64,000 nucleotides of DNA from Gammaproteobacteria bacterium (GCA_024641505.1 JAHECY010000001.1:124001-188000), one strand, 5' to 3'. Shown: positions 44,050 to 53,604, numbered from the stretch's first letter. The notes: generated from the letters alone by a model not told the origin. Numbers and translations: made by a program.

Positions 44050-46052
44050 TGACCAGAAATGCACACATGCCAGCGGGATTGTTGGGTTGTACCATGGCGC
44101 TATGGGCCTGGAAGATGGACTTGACTTTGCTTGGGATGATGATGGCGGCACTGGTCGAGATCCCTGTATGGCTACCCTGGCGGCTCCAATTTAATAAACT
44201 CGAATTCATCCGAATATCCGATTTGACTTCAGTGATACTGGCCTGTGTGAGTGTTTTTTTTCTGGTTCAGCAATTGCAGGAAGGTCTGTTCGCTACGATA
44301 AGTTGGATGCCGGCCATTGGCTTTCCGTTGCTGTGCGCTCAGGTTTATAGCGAACTTCAGGCGGTGCCAATGGCCGCCCTGATCTACAGATTGCGCGGCA
44401 ACAAGGCATATTATGGGACCGGTTGGCCGGAAACCATTGATCTTCGTCCAGGCTATTTTGCGCTCACCCTGATTGCGATTTTTGTCGCCGCTCGCCATGA
44501 ACAGTGGCTGTACCCGGTGGCATGCGCGCTGGTTTTCTGGTTGTTATGGAAAAAGCGCACACGCATGAATCGAAAAATTGTCTGGGGCTTGCTGGCCACG
44601 GCGGCGGCGCTGTCGGGATATGTCACGCAAGTAGGACTCAACAATGTTACCGTGTCAATTCAAAATCGTATTGCGCAATGGATGATGGAGGATTGGAGTA
44701 AACGGAATCTGCTGCACGCTTCAACTTCGCTTGGACAAATCGGGCGCCTCAAGCAATCGGATAGGATCATCATGCGTATAGATACTGACCATCTCGGTGC
44801 GATGTATTTGCGTCAAGCCGGCTATAACCAATTGATCGACACGTATTGGCATGGTGGCGGCAGCGAGGGAAGTGTGCTTGAGAAATTGCCGGGTACGGAT
44901 GTCTGGTTGTTGGGAAAGAGCACGGTTGATCAGCAGAAGCAACTAACGATATCCACCGAACTGTCCGACGGAGTGGGCGTTCTGGCATTACCCGCGGGAA
45001 CTCGCGCTTTGGAAATCCATGAAAATGTAGTTCTAAGCCATAACCGAAACGGTGCTGTCACCGTGGAGGGATATAGCGGCAGCGCAGACTATACCGCCTA
45101 TTATCAGGAACACACGGCGGAAGCGGATCTTCCCGAGGCAATCGATTTGTGGTTGTCAAAAGAGCAACGTGCTTTTGTGGCCCCCATGCTCAGAGAGTTG
45201 CTATTGGACGGATACGATGCGCGTGGTATTGCCACCACGCTGCGCGGTCATTTTCAGAATGCATTTACCTATTCTCTGGTGCAGGGTCAAATGTTCGAAA
45301 AACACCCGCTGCCATACTTTCTTTACCAAAGTCATAGCGGTCATTGCGAGTACTTTGCGACCGCCGGCGTATTATTGTTACGCGCCAAGGGGATACCCGC
45401 GAGATATATGACCGGCTACTTGATGACGGAGTACGATGCTGAGCGTCGGCAATACCTGGTGCGAGAGCGTCATGCGCATGCATGGGTCAGTGCCTACGTC
45501 GATGGCCAATGGGAAGACTGGGATTTTACGCCGGCGCAATGGCTGGCATTGGAGGAAGATGCCAGCGCGTGGTGGGTGGGTGCATATAATCTGGGATCGC
45601 ATGCCTGGTACGATGTGAAACACTGGATCACGGGGCATCGTGATGATTTTAATTTATATGTGACGATCCTTGGTGGAATACTGTTACTGGGGTATCTGAT
45701 AAAGGATTTCGCGAAGACTGATTGGCATGCCGCCTGGAAACGTCTAACACCGCAGGCCGGTGATATGCGCGATTTATGGCCGGGCAAAGATTCTGCGCTT
45801 TATGATATTACGGCCTATTTGGAAAGCCATATTGCACCGCGTTCTTCAGGAGAGACGCTAGCTCGGTGGATTACCCGTTTGGAATCGACTGGCAGGTTGC
45901 AGACTACGTCCCTGAAATTACTTCTCGAACAACACTATCGCATGCGTTTTGGCGTGAAATCACCGGGTATTGAAGTGGAACTGCGCGCTGGAGTCGAAGC
46001 ATGGTTTGCGGACCAGGGCATAGCCAGGCCAGCCGCGCGCCCACGCCGGTAG
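44049..46052 (+). CDS. TgpA-like transglutaminase-domain membrane protein
   Basis: Protein of 667 residues related to Pseudomonas TgpA. An N-terminal DUF3488-type block of membrane helices is followed by a periplasmic transglutaminase core. The catalytic Cys is in SHSGHCEYFATAGVLLLRAKG, the His in ERHAHAWVSAYV, and the Asp in WEDWDFTP. One more helix (LYVTILGGILLLGYLI) and a DUF4129-type C-terminus follow. The triad is intact. It completes the MoxR-DUF58-TgpA operon; the substrate is unknown, although TgpA is essential in P. aeruginosa. Confidence 0.93.
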   Translation: MTRNAHMPAGLLGCTMALWAWKMDLTLLGMMMAALVEIPVWLPWRLQFNKLEFIRISDLTSVILACVSVFFLVQQLQEGLFATISWMPAIGFPLLCAQVYSELQAVPMAALIYRLRGNKAYYGTGWPETIDLRPGYFALTLIAIFVAARHEQWLYPVACALVFWLLWKKRTRMNRKIVWGLLATAAALSGYVTQVGLNNVTVSIQNRIAQWMMEDWSKRNLLHASTSLGQIGRLKQSDRIIMRIDTDHLGAMYLRQAGYNQLIDTYWHGGGSEGSVLEKLPGTDVWLLGKSTVDQQKQLTISTELSDGVGVLALPAGTRALEIHENVVLSHNRNGAVTVEGYSGSADYTAYYQEHTAEADLPEAIDLWLSKEQRAFVAPMLRELLLDGYDARGIATTLRGHFQNAFTYSLVQGQMFEKHPLPYFLYQSHSGHCEYFATAGVLLLRAKGIPARYMTGYLMTEYDAERRQYLVRERHAHAWVSAYVDGQWEDWDFTPAQWLALEEDASAWWVGAYNLGSHAWYDVKHWITGHRDDFNLYVTILGGILLLGYLIKDFAKTDWHAAWKRLTPQAGDMRDLWPGKDSALYDITAYLESHIAPRSSGETLARWITRLESTGRLQTTSLKLLLEQHYRMRFGVKSPGIEVELRAGVEAWFADQGIARPAARPRR

Positions 46053-46204
46053 TGTTTCCATGGCACCGGGCGCAGCTGAAGCGTGACATCGCGCAATACG
46101 AATCCAGTTACAAGGTTTATAACATGATGCGTTACGACGCGGGTGGGTTTTCAGTCACTGACCATGTGCTGACGCGGTCACTGATCGTGGCAGCAAGATT
46201 GATG

Positions 46205-46543
46205 TTACAGGGTGCCGGATTCGGTCAGGTTTTTTCGGGAGCGTGAGGGCGCACTTGGAGTCCGCCGGGAAAACGCGCCTAAATATTGCCGTCGCAAATT
46301 GTCGTAAATTCCGCTGGCGATGGCGATGCCGCTGAAAATAATCACAAGTTGAACGACGCAGGCTTTCCAGCCGTCCACGTGCTGACCCATGCGGTACATA
46401 TGAAAGTGCAAAGTGGTTGCTTCGTCCGCAAAATCGATAATGCGCAGGAGGACCATGAGATAGATGAAAAAAAACACGGTTAGCCCCGAACCAAAGCGAC
46501 TGATTTCGGGGTGTTGTCGCAACACGGCTACAAGGGAACGCAC
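46205..46543 (-). CDS. Small membrane protein, unknown
   Basis: Possible gene of 112 residues with a GTG start preceded by AGGA at good spacing. Two membrane segments (SGLTVFFFIYLMVLLRIIDFA and CVVQLVIIFSGIAIASGIY) separate short charged regions; the C-terminus is basic (FSRRTPSAPSRSRKN). No family is recognised. It is convergent with the transglutaminase gene across a 150-base gap that holds only a doubtful frame. Confidence 0.5.
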   Translation of the reverse strand: MRSLVAVLRQHPEISRFGSGLTVFFFIYLMVLLRIIDFADEATTLHFHMYRMGQHVDGWKACVVQLVIIFSGIAIASGIYDNLRRQYLGAFSRRTPSAPSRSRKNLTESGTL

Positions 46544-46771
46544 GTTAATATCCTGTCGGCGGTAACATTTGTGATCACGGTGAGATATGTATCGGCCCTG
46601 GCGACAAAAGAATCAAGAACAGATTCACAAATACCAAGCAAAATTCCGGTATGACGGGCGCTGGCCGCCGTGGTAAATATACAGATAATATTTTGCCCGG
46701 GGAATTTGTATTAACAAGGCATATATCAATATACGGAAGGGATATAACACAAGCATCAATCAATGCAACTG
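46544..46771. other. Gap between the small membrane protein and the beta-propeller gene
   Basis: About 230 AT-rich bases without a supported gene. Overlapping frames on both strands run into the propeller gene and look like shadows. It probably holds the promoter of the small membrane protein gene (46205-46543, - strand). Confidence 0.4.
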
Positions 46772-47689
46772 CTATCGTTCCAATAGCGCCAAGCCAAAGC
46801 CGGTACCACCGTACCCGTTGCCGTTGTAGAGCAGGCAACGCTGGCCCTGATGGTCAAAGACGAAAGGGTACTCGATCATTTCGGAATCCCATCCGCTGGT
46901 GGCGACTTCTATTCCAGCCTGCCGGTCATGGCGTTGCCACTGACGACCATCATCGGATTCAGCATAACCGATGCGGTAACTGTGGCCACGGTAGGAATAC
47001 CACATGCGCCAACGGTCGCTATCACGCAGTACCGAAGGTCGCGATATGGCGTATTCCTGTTCGTTGGCATAGTCGATGGCGATAATCCCATTTCGTTGCC
47101 AGTCAATGCCGTTAGGCGACTCAGCGTATTTTATGTGATACCGGTGTTCCGGAACACCACCGCGCAAGCGCCAACCGGTGCACGATAAATACCACATACG
47201 CCAACAGTCTTGATCCGGGAGCACGCAACAACTGGCACAGAAATGAGGTTCCCGTGGGGAGCGATCGACAATTGGCCCATTTGCATAACGTTGGTACGGT
47301 TCGTCATGCGTGCTGATTGCCAAACCGATCGAATTTCGAAACGGGACCGTGACCCCCAAGTTCCAACCGATGTAATAAAGAAACTTCTTGCCCTGCGACT
47401 GTGCAAGCCAGGTGGCCATGGCCCCACTGTCATCAAATTCACCAAGATTTCCCGGAACAAGTACCGGAGTGGCGGATAGTTCTAGAATCTGCTGCGGCCG
47501 ATCAATGTCGATAATGACATAGCCAGTAAAGCTTCTGTTTGCACCGTCCCTTGAACTGAAATAGATCTTGAATAAATTGCCGCCCAAGTTCTCGGCGATA
47601 GGCACGGCTGCATGAGTTTGCATCCAGGGAAATTCCCCGGTCGGGCAAAAAATACGGCCGACTTTCCGCCACTTGTAATTCGAACGCAT
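46772..47689 (-). CDS. Five-bladed beta-propeller protein, glycosidase-like (GH32/43/62 superfamily)
   Basis: Protein of 305 residues with repeating beta-propeller elements: FKIYFSSRDGANRSFTGYV, KFLYYIGWNLG, WRMWYLSCTGW, HIKYAESPNGIDWQR, WRMWYSYRGHSYRIGYAES and RCLLYNGNGYGGTGFGLAL. Similar proteins occur in surface-polysaccharide and sugar-nucleotide loci, and their activity is rarely tested. No signal peptide is seen, so it should be cytoplasmic. GGGGAG lies just before ATG 47689. It stands alone between a small unknown gene and ssrA, downstream of the ssrA 3' end. Confidence 0.75.
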   Translation of the reverse strand: MRSNYKWRKVGRIFCPTGEFPWMQTHAAVPIAENLGGNLFKIYFSSRDGANRSFTGYVIIDIDRPQQILELSATPVLVPGNLGEFDDSGAMATWLAQSQGKKFLYYIGWNLGVTVPFRNSIGLAISTHDEPYQRYANGPIVDRSPREPHFCASCCVLPDQDCWRMWYLSCTGWRLRGGVPEHRYHIKYAESPNGIDWQRNGIIAIDYANEQEYAISRPSVLRDSDRWRMWYSYRGHSYRIGYAESDDGRQWQRHDRQAGIEVATSGWDSEMIEYPFVFDHQGQRCLLYNGNGYGGTGFGLALLER

Positions 47690-47757
47690 GTGCTCCCCAA
47701 TGTTGTCGGCATTGTTACGAGCCTTTGATCAGCGCGGCGGTAAGCATTTGCCGGCAT

Positions 47758-47808
47758 AAAAAAGAAACCCGTGATCCATATTTGAATTACTGGAGCACGG
47801 GTTTCTTC
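47758..47808 (-). terminator. Rho-independent terminator of ssrA
   Basis: Read on the - strand, AAGAAACCCGTG pairs with CACGGGTTTCTT around a loop of 24 bases, and the second arm runs into TTTTTT. It starts six bases after the CCA end of the tmRNA. Confidence 0.85.
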
Positions 47809-47813
47809 TAAAA

Positions 47814-48176
47814 TGGTGGAGGCGGCGGGGATCGAACCCGCGTCCGTAAATCCTCCGCCTTCGGTTCTACATGCGTAGTCTGCCTTTAAGTTTAGCTGGC
47901 CACTAACCCGGCAGACGGGGAAAATAACCAGCGAGTTCGGTTAGGTTTTAACGCATCGACCCCGAACGAGTTTCAGCGCGATCTTGTGAGAGTCGACTCC
48001 TGGAATCCAGGTGCACAAGCACACACCGGGCAGAAGGCATTACACTGTTTTTTAAGCAGCTAACGCGTAGTTGTCGTCGTTGGCAACTATAAGGTTTGCA
48101 GCTGGATTTACGAGGTTATCTGCGCCTCGGCATGCCCCTCAGGTTTTGTGACCCACGTCGAAACCAGGTCGCCCCC
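47814..48176 (-). ncRNA. ssrA: Transfer-messenger RNA (tmRNA)
   Basis: tmRNA of about 363 bases that rescues ribosomes stalled on broken messages and tags the product for proteolysis. The 5' end GGGGGCGACCTGGTTTCGACG and the 3' end with GGTTCGATCCCCGCCGCC and the encoded CCA form the tRNA-like domain. The reading frame for the tag gives (A)ANDDNYALAA followed by TAA, near 48052-48085. Its protein partner smpB lies directly upstream on the same strand. Confidence 0.96.
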
Positions 48177-48192
48177 ATTTAGGTTGGTTCTT

Positions 48193-48221
48193 ATGACAGT
48201 GTACCGCGCCGGATAGTTCAA
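48193..48221 (-). promoter_or_regulatory. Probable sigma-70 promoter of ssrA
   Basis: On the - strand TTGAAC and TGTCAT are separated by 17 bases, placing the start about ten bases before the mature tmRNA 5' end. This suits a short leader removed by RNase P. The -10 is a poor match, so this is a moderate call. Confidence 0.45.
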
Positions 48222-48255
48222 TTCCATGAGAATTTTACGGCACAAAAGTACAGGA

Positions 48256-48738
48256 TCAGCGTTTACCCGCTTTAAGGAGACGGCCTTTCTCCCGGGCCCA
48301 GTCACGGTCTTTTTCCGTTTCCCGCTTGTCGTGTTGTTTCTTGCCTTTGGCCAGCCCAATATCCACCTTGGCGCGTCCCCCTTTCCAATAGAGGGCGGTA
48401 GCGATCAAGGCATATCCTTTGCGTTCTACGGCGCCAATCAACTTATTGAGCTCTTCACGGTGCAGCAGGAGTTTGCGTGTACGGGTGGGGTCTGGGATGA
48501 AATGGGTGGAGACCGTGGGCAGGGGCGTAATGAGCGCTCCCAGAAGGTAGGCCTCGCCGTCTTTGATTAGCACATAGCTGTCCACCAACTGACATTTACC
48601 CGCGCGCAGGCTTTTAACCTCCCAGCCTTGAAGAGCAATACCCGCCTCGTACCGTTCTTCGAAGAAGTATTCGTGCCAGGCTTTTTTATTCTGAGCGATA
48701 GTCTTATTGCCGGCTTTTTTCTGATCTTTATTTGACAT
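48256..48738 (-). CDS. smpB: SsrA-binding protein SmpB
   Basis: RNA-binding protein of 160 residues that delivers tmRNA to stalled ribosomes. The core has [40 protein letters not shown] and [23 protein letters not shown], then the basic C-terminal tail that enters the mRNA channel. ATG 48738 is preferred over an in-frame TTG upstream. It is next to ssrA, as in many gammaproteobacteria. Confidence 0.97.
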   Translation of the reverse strand: MSNKDQKKAGNKTIAQNKKAWHEYFFEERYEAGIALQGWEVKSLRAGKCQLVDSYVLIKDGEAYLLGALITPLPTVSTHFIPDPTRTRKLLLHREELNKLIGAVERKGYALIATALYWKGGRAKVDIGLAKGKKQHDKRETEKDRDWAREKGRLLKAGKR

Positions 48739-48906
48739 AGTTTGGCGGATTGGCAACCAGCAGTGGTGAATAACGCCTCGAGTTGAGTTTTGACACCAAA
48801 CTCAGCCTCTAACAGCGTGATTTGTAAACGATTTAGTGGAGCTTCCCTTGTGTCGTCAGCGGATATCGCTGAAAATGGCAGGCAACAATAACAACGGAGG
48901 CCTGAA

Positions 48907-50274
48907 ATGGCAACTCATCGAGAATCTATGCACGGACAGTGGTCCTCCCGTTGGGCATTTATCCTGGCGGCCACAGGTTCCGCGGTAGGTTTGGGGAATA
49001 TCTGGAAATTCCCTTATATGGCAGGGGAGAATGGTGGGGGTGCCTTCGTCCTGGTCTATCTGCTGTGCGTCGCGTTGATTGGAATCCCCATTATGATGGC
49101 GGAAGTGTTGATCGGTCGCCATGGTCGTCGTAGTCCCACAAATACCTTGATGGAAATTTGTAAGGAACAGCACCACAGTCAATGGTGGCAGTTAATTGGC
49201 TGGAGTGGCATGCTGGTGGGATTTTTAATCCTTTCCTATTACAGCGTTATCGCCGGTTGGACGCTGGCGTATGTGTTCCGCGCCGGCTCCGGTACGTTCA
49301 CCGCATTGGGTGGCGATGCGGTGGGCAAGATATTCAGCGATTTTATCAGCGATCCCGAGCGCCTGTTGGCCTGGCATACCATTTTTATGGGACTGACCAT
49401 GGTGGTGGTGGCACGAGGTGTTAAAAGTGGGCTGGAAACAGCGGTGACTTATCTGATGCCTGCGCTGTTTGTACTCCTGCTGATATTAGTGGGTTATGCC
49501 ATGAATACCGGCTATTTCACCGAGGGACTCAGTTTCCTGTTCAAACCGGATTTTTCCAAAATCAGTGCCAACGGCGTGCTGGCGGCCATGGGTCAGGCGT
49601 TTTTCAGTCTGAGCATCGGCATGGGCGCGATCATGATTTACGGTTCCTATCTCCCCCAGGACGCCTCTATTACGCGCTCCAGCATCATTATTGCGCTGGC
49701 CGATACCCTGGTGGCGATACTTGCCGGCGTCGCTATTTTCCCTATCGTGTTTGCCAACGGTCTGGATCCGGCGCAAAGTGTCGGTTTGGTGTTTAACACC
49801 TTGCCCATTGCGTTCGGTAATATGCCCGGCGGCGCGTTTTTTGGCATGCTGTTTTTCATTTTGCTGGCCTTTGCCGCCTGGACATCCGCCATTTCCCTGA
49901 TTGAGCCGATGGTGACGTGGCTGGTGGAATCCTTAGGCATGAACCGGGTAACGGCTGTGGTCTGGACCGGCGCATGCGCCTGGTTATTGGGAATCGGAAC
50001 TATTTTCTCTTTTAACCTCTGGTCCGATTACACTATCAACAAAATGAGTTTCTTTGATGTGTTGGATTATCTGACATCCAATGTTTTACTGCCGTTGGGT
50101 GGAATTCTTATCACGATCTTTGCAGTGTGGATCATGTCGGAAAAATCCACGCGCGAAGAATTGAGCATTAGCCATGAACAAGGCTATTCCATATGGCGTT
50201 TTGTTTTACGTTATATCACGCCTGTTGCAATGTTTTTTGTTTTGCTCAAGGTAGCGGGGATTATCGGGAGTTAA
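48907..50274 (+). CDS. Sodium-dependent symporter, neurotransmitter:sodium symporter (SNF) family
   Basis: Membrane transporter of 455 residues in the LeuT/SNF family, which couples sodium to uptake of amino acids or related amines. The sodium-site region of helix 1 is WAFILAATGSAVGLGNIWKFPY with the unwound AVGLGN part, followed by GENGGGAFVLVYLLCV; about eleven to twelve helices follow. AGGCCTG precedes ATG 48907. It sits between smpB and ratA, which are often adjacent, so it is an insertion in a conserved block. The substrate is unknown. Confidence 0.92.
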   Translation: MATHRESMHGQWSSRWAFILAATGSAVGLGNIWKFPYMAGENGGGAFVLVYLLCVALIGIPIMMAEVLIGRHGRRSPTNTLMEICKEQHHSQWWQLIGWSGMLVGFLILSYYSVIAGWTLAYVFRAGSGTFTALGGDAVGKIFSDFISDPERLLAWHTIFMGLTMVVVARGVKSGLETAVTYLMPALFVLLLILVGYAMNTGYFTEGLSFLFKPDFSKISANGVLAAMGQAFFSLSIGMGAIMIYGSYLPQDASITRSSIIIALADTLVAILAGVAIFPIVFANGLDPAQSVGLVFNTLPIAFGNMPGGAFFGMLFFILLAFAAWTSAISLIEPMVTWLVESLGMNRVTAVVWTGACAWLLGIGTIFSFNLWSDYTINKMSFFDVLDYLTSNVLLPLGGILITIFAVWIMSEKSTREELSISHEQGYSIWRFVLRYITPVAMFFVLLKVAGIIGS

Positions 50275-50286
50275 TTGGAGTCAAGC

Positions 50287-50718
50287 ATGCCGGTTATCAA
50301 AAAAAGCGCTTTGTTGCCCTATAGCGCCCTGCAAATGTACGCGTTGGTGGACGATATCAACAGCTATGCCGGGTTCTTGCCCTGGTGCGGGGCAGCGGCA
50401 GAACTAGCACGGAATGATGAAGAAGTGCGTGCCAGCATTACCATTGACCACAAGGGCATCAAGAAGGCATTTACTACGCTGAACCGTCACCAACCCGGCA
50501 AGATGATCGAAATGCGCCTGGTGGAAGGGCCGTTTCGGGTACTGGAAGGCTTTTGGAGGTTTGAGGATCTCGGTGCCAACGGTTGTAAAGTGTCTTTGGA
50601 CCTGGAATTCGAGTTTGCCAGTAAGTTAATAGCGTTCGCTGTCGGACCGGTATTCAGCCAAATTGCCAATAACCTGGTCGATGCATTTTGCGCACGCGCA
50701 CGGGAGATCTATGGTTGA
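50287..50718 (+). CDS. ratA: RatA family START-like protein
   Basis: START-like (polyketide cyclase/COQ10 type) protein of 143 residues: SALLPYSALQMYALVDDINSYAGFLPWCG at the start and FEFASKLIAFAVGPVFSQIANNLVDAF at the end. In E. coli RatA was described as blocking 70S assembly, and relatives bind ubiquinone. ATG 50287 has GGAG six bases before it. It overlaps rnfH, as usual. Confidence 0.94.
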   Translation: MPVIKKSALLPYSALQMYALVDDINSYAGFLPWCGAAAELARNDEEVRASITIDHKGIKKAFTTLNRHQPGKMIEMRLVEGPFRVLEGFWRFEDLGANGCKVSLDLEFEFASKLIAFAVGPVFSQIANNLVDAFCARAREIYG

Positions 50719-51016
50719 GCCTTTGATTGAGGTGGAAATCGCCTATGCGTTACGTGAACGTCAAACGCTAATCCCATTGTCCGTGGCTCCGGGCACCACG
50801 GTGGCGCAAGCCATCGAGCAAAGTGCGATTAAGGAGCATTACCCGGATATTGATCTGCAACGGAACAAAGTCGGGGTTTTTAGTCGCTTGTGCAAATTGG
50901 ATCAGGAATTGCGGGCTGGCGATCGGGTGGAGATCTATCGAGCCTTGATTGCGGATCCCAAGGAAGTGCGTAAAAAACGCGCGGCGGAAGGGAAGGTCAT
51001 GAAAAAAGGTGGGTGA
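50711..51016 (+). CDS. rnfH: RnfH family protein (RatB)
   Basis: Ubiquitin-like-fold protein of 101 residues (UPF0125) with IEVEIAYALRERQTLIPLSV, FSRLCKLDQELRAGDRVEIYRALIADPKEVRKKRA. It overlaps the ratA 3' end and is paired with it across gammaproteobacteria. No enzyme activity is known. A downstream basic tail is typical. Confidence 0.93.
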   Translation: MVEPLIEVEIAYALRERQTLIPLSVAPGTTVAQAIEQSAIKEHYPDIDLQRNKVGVFSRLCKLDQELRAGDRVEIYRALIADPKEVRKKRAAEGKVMKKGG

Positions 51017-51129
51017 GTCGATCACCAATCAGCGCGGTGTTTAGCCAAAGAGACAGTGCGAGAAATCGGCTTGCCTCCCGGGCGCCAGCTGGGTACGCAG
51101 GCGCCAGTGGCGCACGGAGATCAATCGGA

Positions 51130-51459
51130 TCAGTCGTCAAGTTTAACGACTGCGCTGGGAAATTGGTCTATCTTCACCGCCTTGTCATTCTCAAAAAAGA
51201 CCGTAATCCGGGCCAATTCCCTTTGTTCGCCGATAATTTCATAGTTATAAACATAGTCCCAACGGTTTTCATGAAACACATCGCTGATCAGCGGTGTGCC
51301 CATGAGAAACCGGACCTGACTTTTATCCATGCCGACGGTAAGTTTGTCCGTGTTCTTGGGTTCCAGAACATTGCCTTGCTGAATGTCTGGTTGGTGAACC
51401 GTGCACGCTGCCAGGAGCAGGGTTGCAATGCACAATAGATAAATGCGAAGCTTATCCAT
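51130..51459 (-). CDS. bamE: Outer membrane assembly lipoprotein BamE
   Basis: Small lipoprotein (109 residues) of the BAM complex that inserts beta-barrel proteins. The signal peptide ends in the lipobox LLLAAC with lipidated Cys19, and the SmpA/OmlA fold shows LTVGMDKSQVRFLMGTPL and ENRWDYVYNY. It is divergent from fur, the standard arrangement. Confidence 0.96.
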   Translation of the reverse strand: MDKLRIYLLCIATLLLAACTVHQPDIQQGNVLEPKNTDKLTVGMDKSQVRFLMGTPLISDVFHENRWDYVYNYEIIGEQRELARITVFFENDKAVKIDQFPSAVVKLDD

Positions 51460-51510
51460 AGAAAAATACTCGGGTTTACGACAAGCCCTCCATTATACGC
51501 CGGAGTTCTC

Positions 51511-51936
51511 ATGACGGTAAGCCAGGAATTAAAAAAAGCGGGTCTCAAGACGACGATGCCGCGGTTGCGGATTCTGGAGTTCCTGGAAAACAGCCGCAAC
51601 CGACATATGAGCGCCGAGGAAATCTACCAGATTCTCAAAGATGCGGGCGAAGATGTAGGATTGGCCACCGTTTATCGAGTCTTGACCCAGTTTGAAACCG
51701 CCGGTTTGGTGATGCGCCATAAGTTTGAGGATGGGCGCTCGGTCTATGAGCTGGACCAGGGTGAGCATCATGACCACATCCTCTGTGTTAAATGTGGTCG
51801 TGTAGATGAGTTTATCGATGAAACCATCGAAAAACGGCAACGCGCCATTGCCGATGAAAACGGTTATGCGATGACAGATCATGCCTTGTATATCTACGGC
51901 ATCTGTCCCAAATGCCAAAAAGCGGCTGCAGGCTGA
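51511..51936 (+). CDS. fur: Ferric uptake regulator Fur
   Basis: Iron-responsive repressor of 141 residues. The winged helix includes MPRLRILEFLENSRNRHMSAEEIYQIL and VGLATVYRVLTQFETAGLV; the metal-binding part has EHHDHILCVKCGRVDEF and CPKCQ. The gene is divergent from bamE with a 51-base gap. No clear Fur box could be identified there. Confidence 0.97.
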   Translation: MTVSQELKKAGLKTTMPRLRILEFLENSRNRHMSAEEIYQILKDAGEDVGLATVYRVLTQFETAGLVMRHKFEDGRSVYELDQGEHHDHILCVKCGRVDEFIDETIEKRQRAIADENGYAMTDHALYIYGICPKCQKAAAG

Positions 51937-52103
51937 GAGTTATTACTGGATTTCCGGATTCCCGGGGTCCGGTTCCCGCCACTGAACTATTTCCCGCAAT
52001 GGTCGATATCACTGACTGGTACTCCCAAAGGCGCACAATACGGTGTGACAAACCGTATGGCGACCATCGAACAATGAAGCCAGGTATGAAACGGCGGCCT
52101 ATT

Positions 52104-53486
52104 ATGAACAAATATTGGCGTAAACCGGTTAGATTGTTTCCTATTTTCCTGTTGGGAATATGTCTGTGCGCCGTACTGTCAGTTGCCCAGGGGCAAGTTA
52201 CTGATGTGCCACCGACGGCGAGAAATGCCCTGTTGCGGGACCTGCAGCAGCGGCTATCCGCGCTGCGGTCAACGCACCTTACCTACCAGGTACACAAGAA
52301 AGGGCAGGATGCAGTGCTCGAATTCTTCCATAGCCAGAAACATCGCTATTGGTTGATAACAACGAATATCAATACCGGTCGTAAGTCCCGTTTATTTGCC
52401 TATGTTGATCTGGAAAAAGGTCGATTGATTCAGCCCGATGCCAAACAACCCCGCGAAGCTACCATCATGGATCTTGGTAATATGCTGCAGTTGACCAACG
52501 AAAATAATCCCTGGTCGGTATACGCGGCGGCATTACAGGAAAAAACCGCTACAGTGCTGGCTGCACCGGGCACCGGGAAACTTGCGCCCAAAATGGTGTT
52601 GGATTTTTCCATCCAAGGGGAAGAATTGGCGCTTGCCCTTGGACTACAGCAAGCCACAGACGATCGGTCGGTGGATGTTTCCTGGCTGCGTTCGGAACTG
52701 TTTACGAATGCAGAACAGGTTACCCGGGATGATAACGAAGTCGTGCTCGTGTTACCGGACGCGCACCGTGTGCGTATCGAAACCCAAACCGGATTGCTGC
52801 TGGAAGACAGTTGGCAAAGCGAGATACCGGAAAATATGCGTGGTATAGTGCGCGTTAAAGATGAAGCCATTACCCGAGATGTCGCCGCAAGCGCCCACTA
52901 TCCCGACCTGCCAAAGCTTAAGCTCAAGGATGCCTTGCTGGACAGTCTGATTGAGCCTTATTTCAGGTTGTTCATGACGGGCTTAATAGCGGGTAATGTT
53001 GACGATGCCAGCATCGTAAGCGTGTTCGATGAGTATCGTAAGCCCTTTGTGGAGCACGTGGCAGTTACCGCGGTTCGCTATTGGTCGAAAGCCTACCCCC
53101 AGGAATTAAATGCCGAGGGTTCCCGAAAAGAATTGCTGGCATCAATGCAACAACAATTGGAGCGGCAGTATCGGAACTATGTGTTTGAGCAGTCGGATGC
53201 ATTCATTACTTTGCAGCAGTTTGTAGCAATGGAGTCGCTGCATGAAGCATTAATGGAGCAATTCTTGCCCCCCGGCATGGAAAACGCTATCACTATGCCG
53301 GAAACGCTCGATCTGCAGAAATTTCCCGTGGCGGTTCAGAACGTTTTGCGGCGCTCATATCAAGATGCCTTTGTCGGCTACACCACTGGCAACATCGCGG
53401 CACTTGTGGCGGCGGTGTTGGACCGGGTGGCGAAGAGCAGTTCGATTCGTAATCCTCTGGCGCAGTCACAGGCAGCGCCTCACTAG
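52104..53486 (+). CDS. Large exported protein, unknown
   Basis: Protein of 460 residues with a signal peptide (LFPIFLLGICLCAVLSVAQG). The first third after it (LRSTHLTYQVHKKGQDAVLEFFHSQKHRYWL) could be a LolA-like beta sheet, but this is weak. A helical second half (LLDSLIEPYFRLFMTGLIAGN, then QQQLERQYRNYVF) has no membrane segment. The frame is open back into fur; ATG 52104 starts the signal peptide and ATG 52086 is the alternative. It is the first gene of the accessory stretch between fur and recN. Confidence 0.6.
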   Translation: MNKYWRKPVRLFPIFLLGICLCAVLSVAQGQVTDVPPTARNALLRDLQQRLSALRSTHLTYQVHKKGQDAVLEFFHSQKHRYWLITTNINTGRKSRLFAYVDLEKGRLIQPDAKQPREATIMDLGNMLQLTNENNPWSVYAAALQEKTATVLAAPGTGKLAPKMVLDFSIQGEELALALGLQQATDDRSVDVSWLRSELFTNAEQVTRDDNEVVLVLPDAHRVRIETQTGLLLEDSWQSEIPENMRGIVRVKDEAITRDVAASAHYPDLPKLKLKDALLDSLIEPYFRLFMTGLIAGNVDDASIVSVFDEYRKPFVEHVAVTAVRYWSKAYPQELNAEGSRKELLASMQQQLERQYRNYVFEQSDAFITLQQFVAMESLHEALMEQFLPPGMENAITMPETLDLQKFPVAVQNVLRRSYQDAFVGYTTGNIAALVAAVLDRVAKSSSIRNPLAQSQAAPH

Positions 53487-53604
53487 TCGATTTCCTGATA
53501 TCAATATAATAGAAAGTACGGCGGTTCATCCCCCTAAAGATCCATGGCGCTTGAAAGTGTGATCTGATTCACAAAAATGACCGCCAGCGCTTCCGTCCGG
53601 CAAT

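Noticed and set aside
46001-46246. 81-codon frame after the transglutaminase gene
   Set aside because: Overlaps the transglutaminase 3' end and the 46205-46543 frame; no ribosome site or known family.
46052-47813. Genomic island integrated at the ssrA 3' end
   Set aside because: No integrase gene and no second copy of the ssrA 3' end are visible on this side within the window.
51460-51510. Fur box between bamE and fur
   Set aside because: No convincing match to the 19-base GATAATGAT-type palindrome in the 51-base gap.
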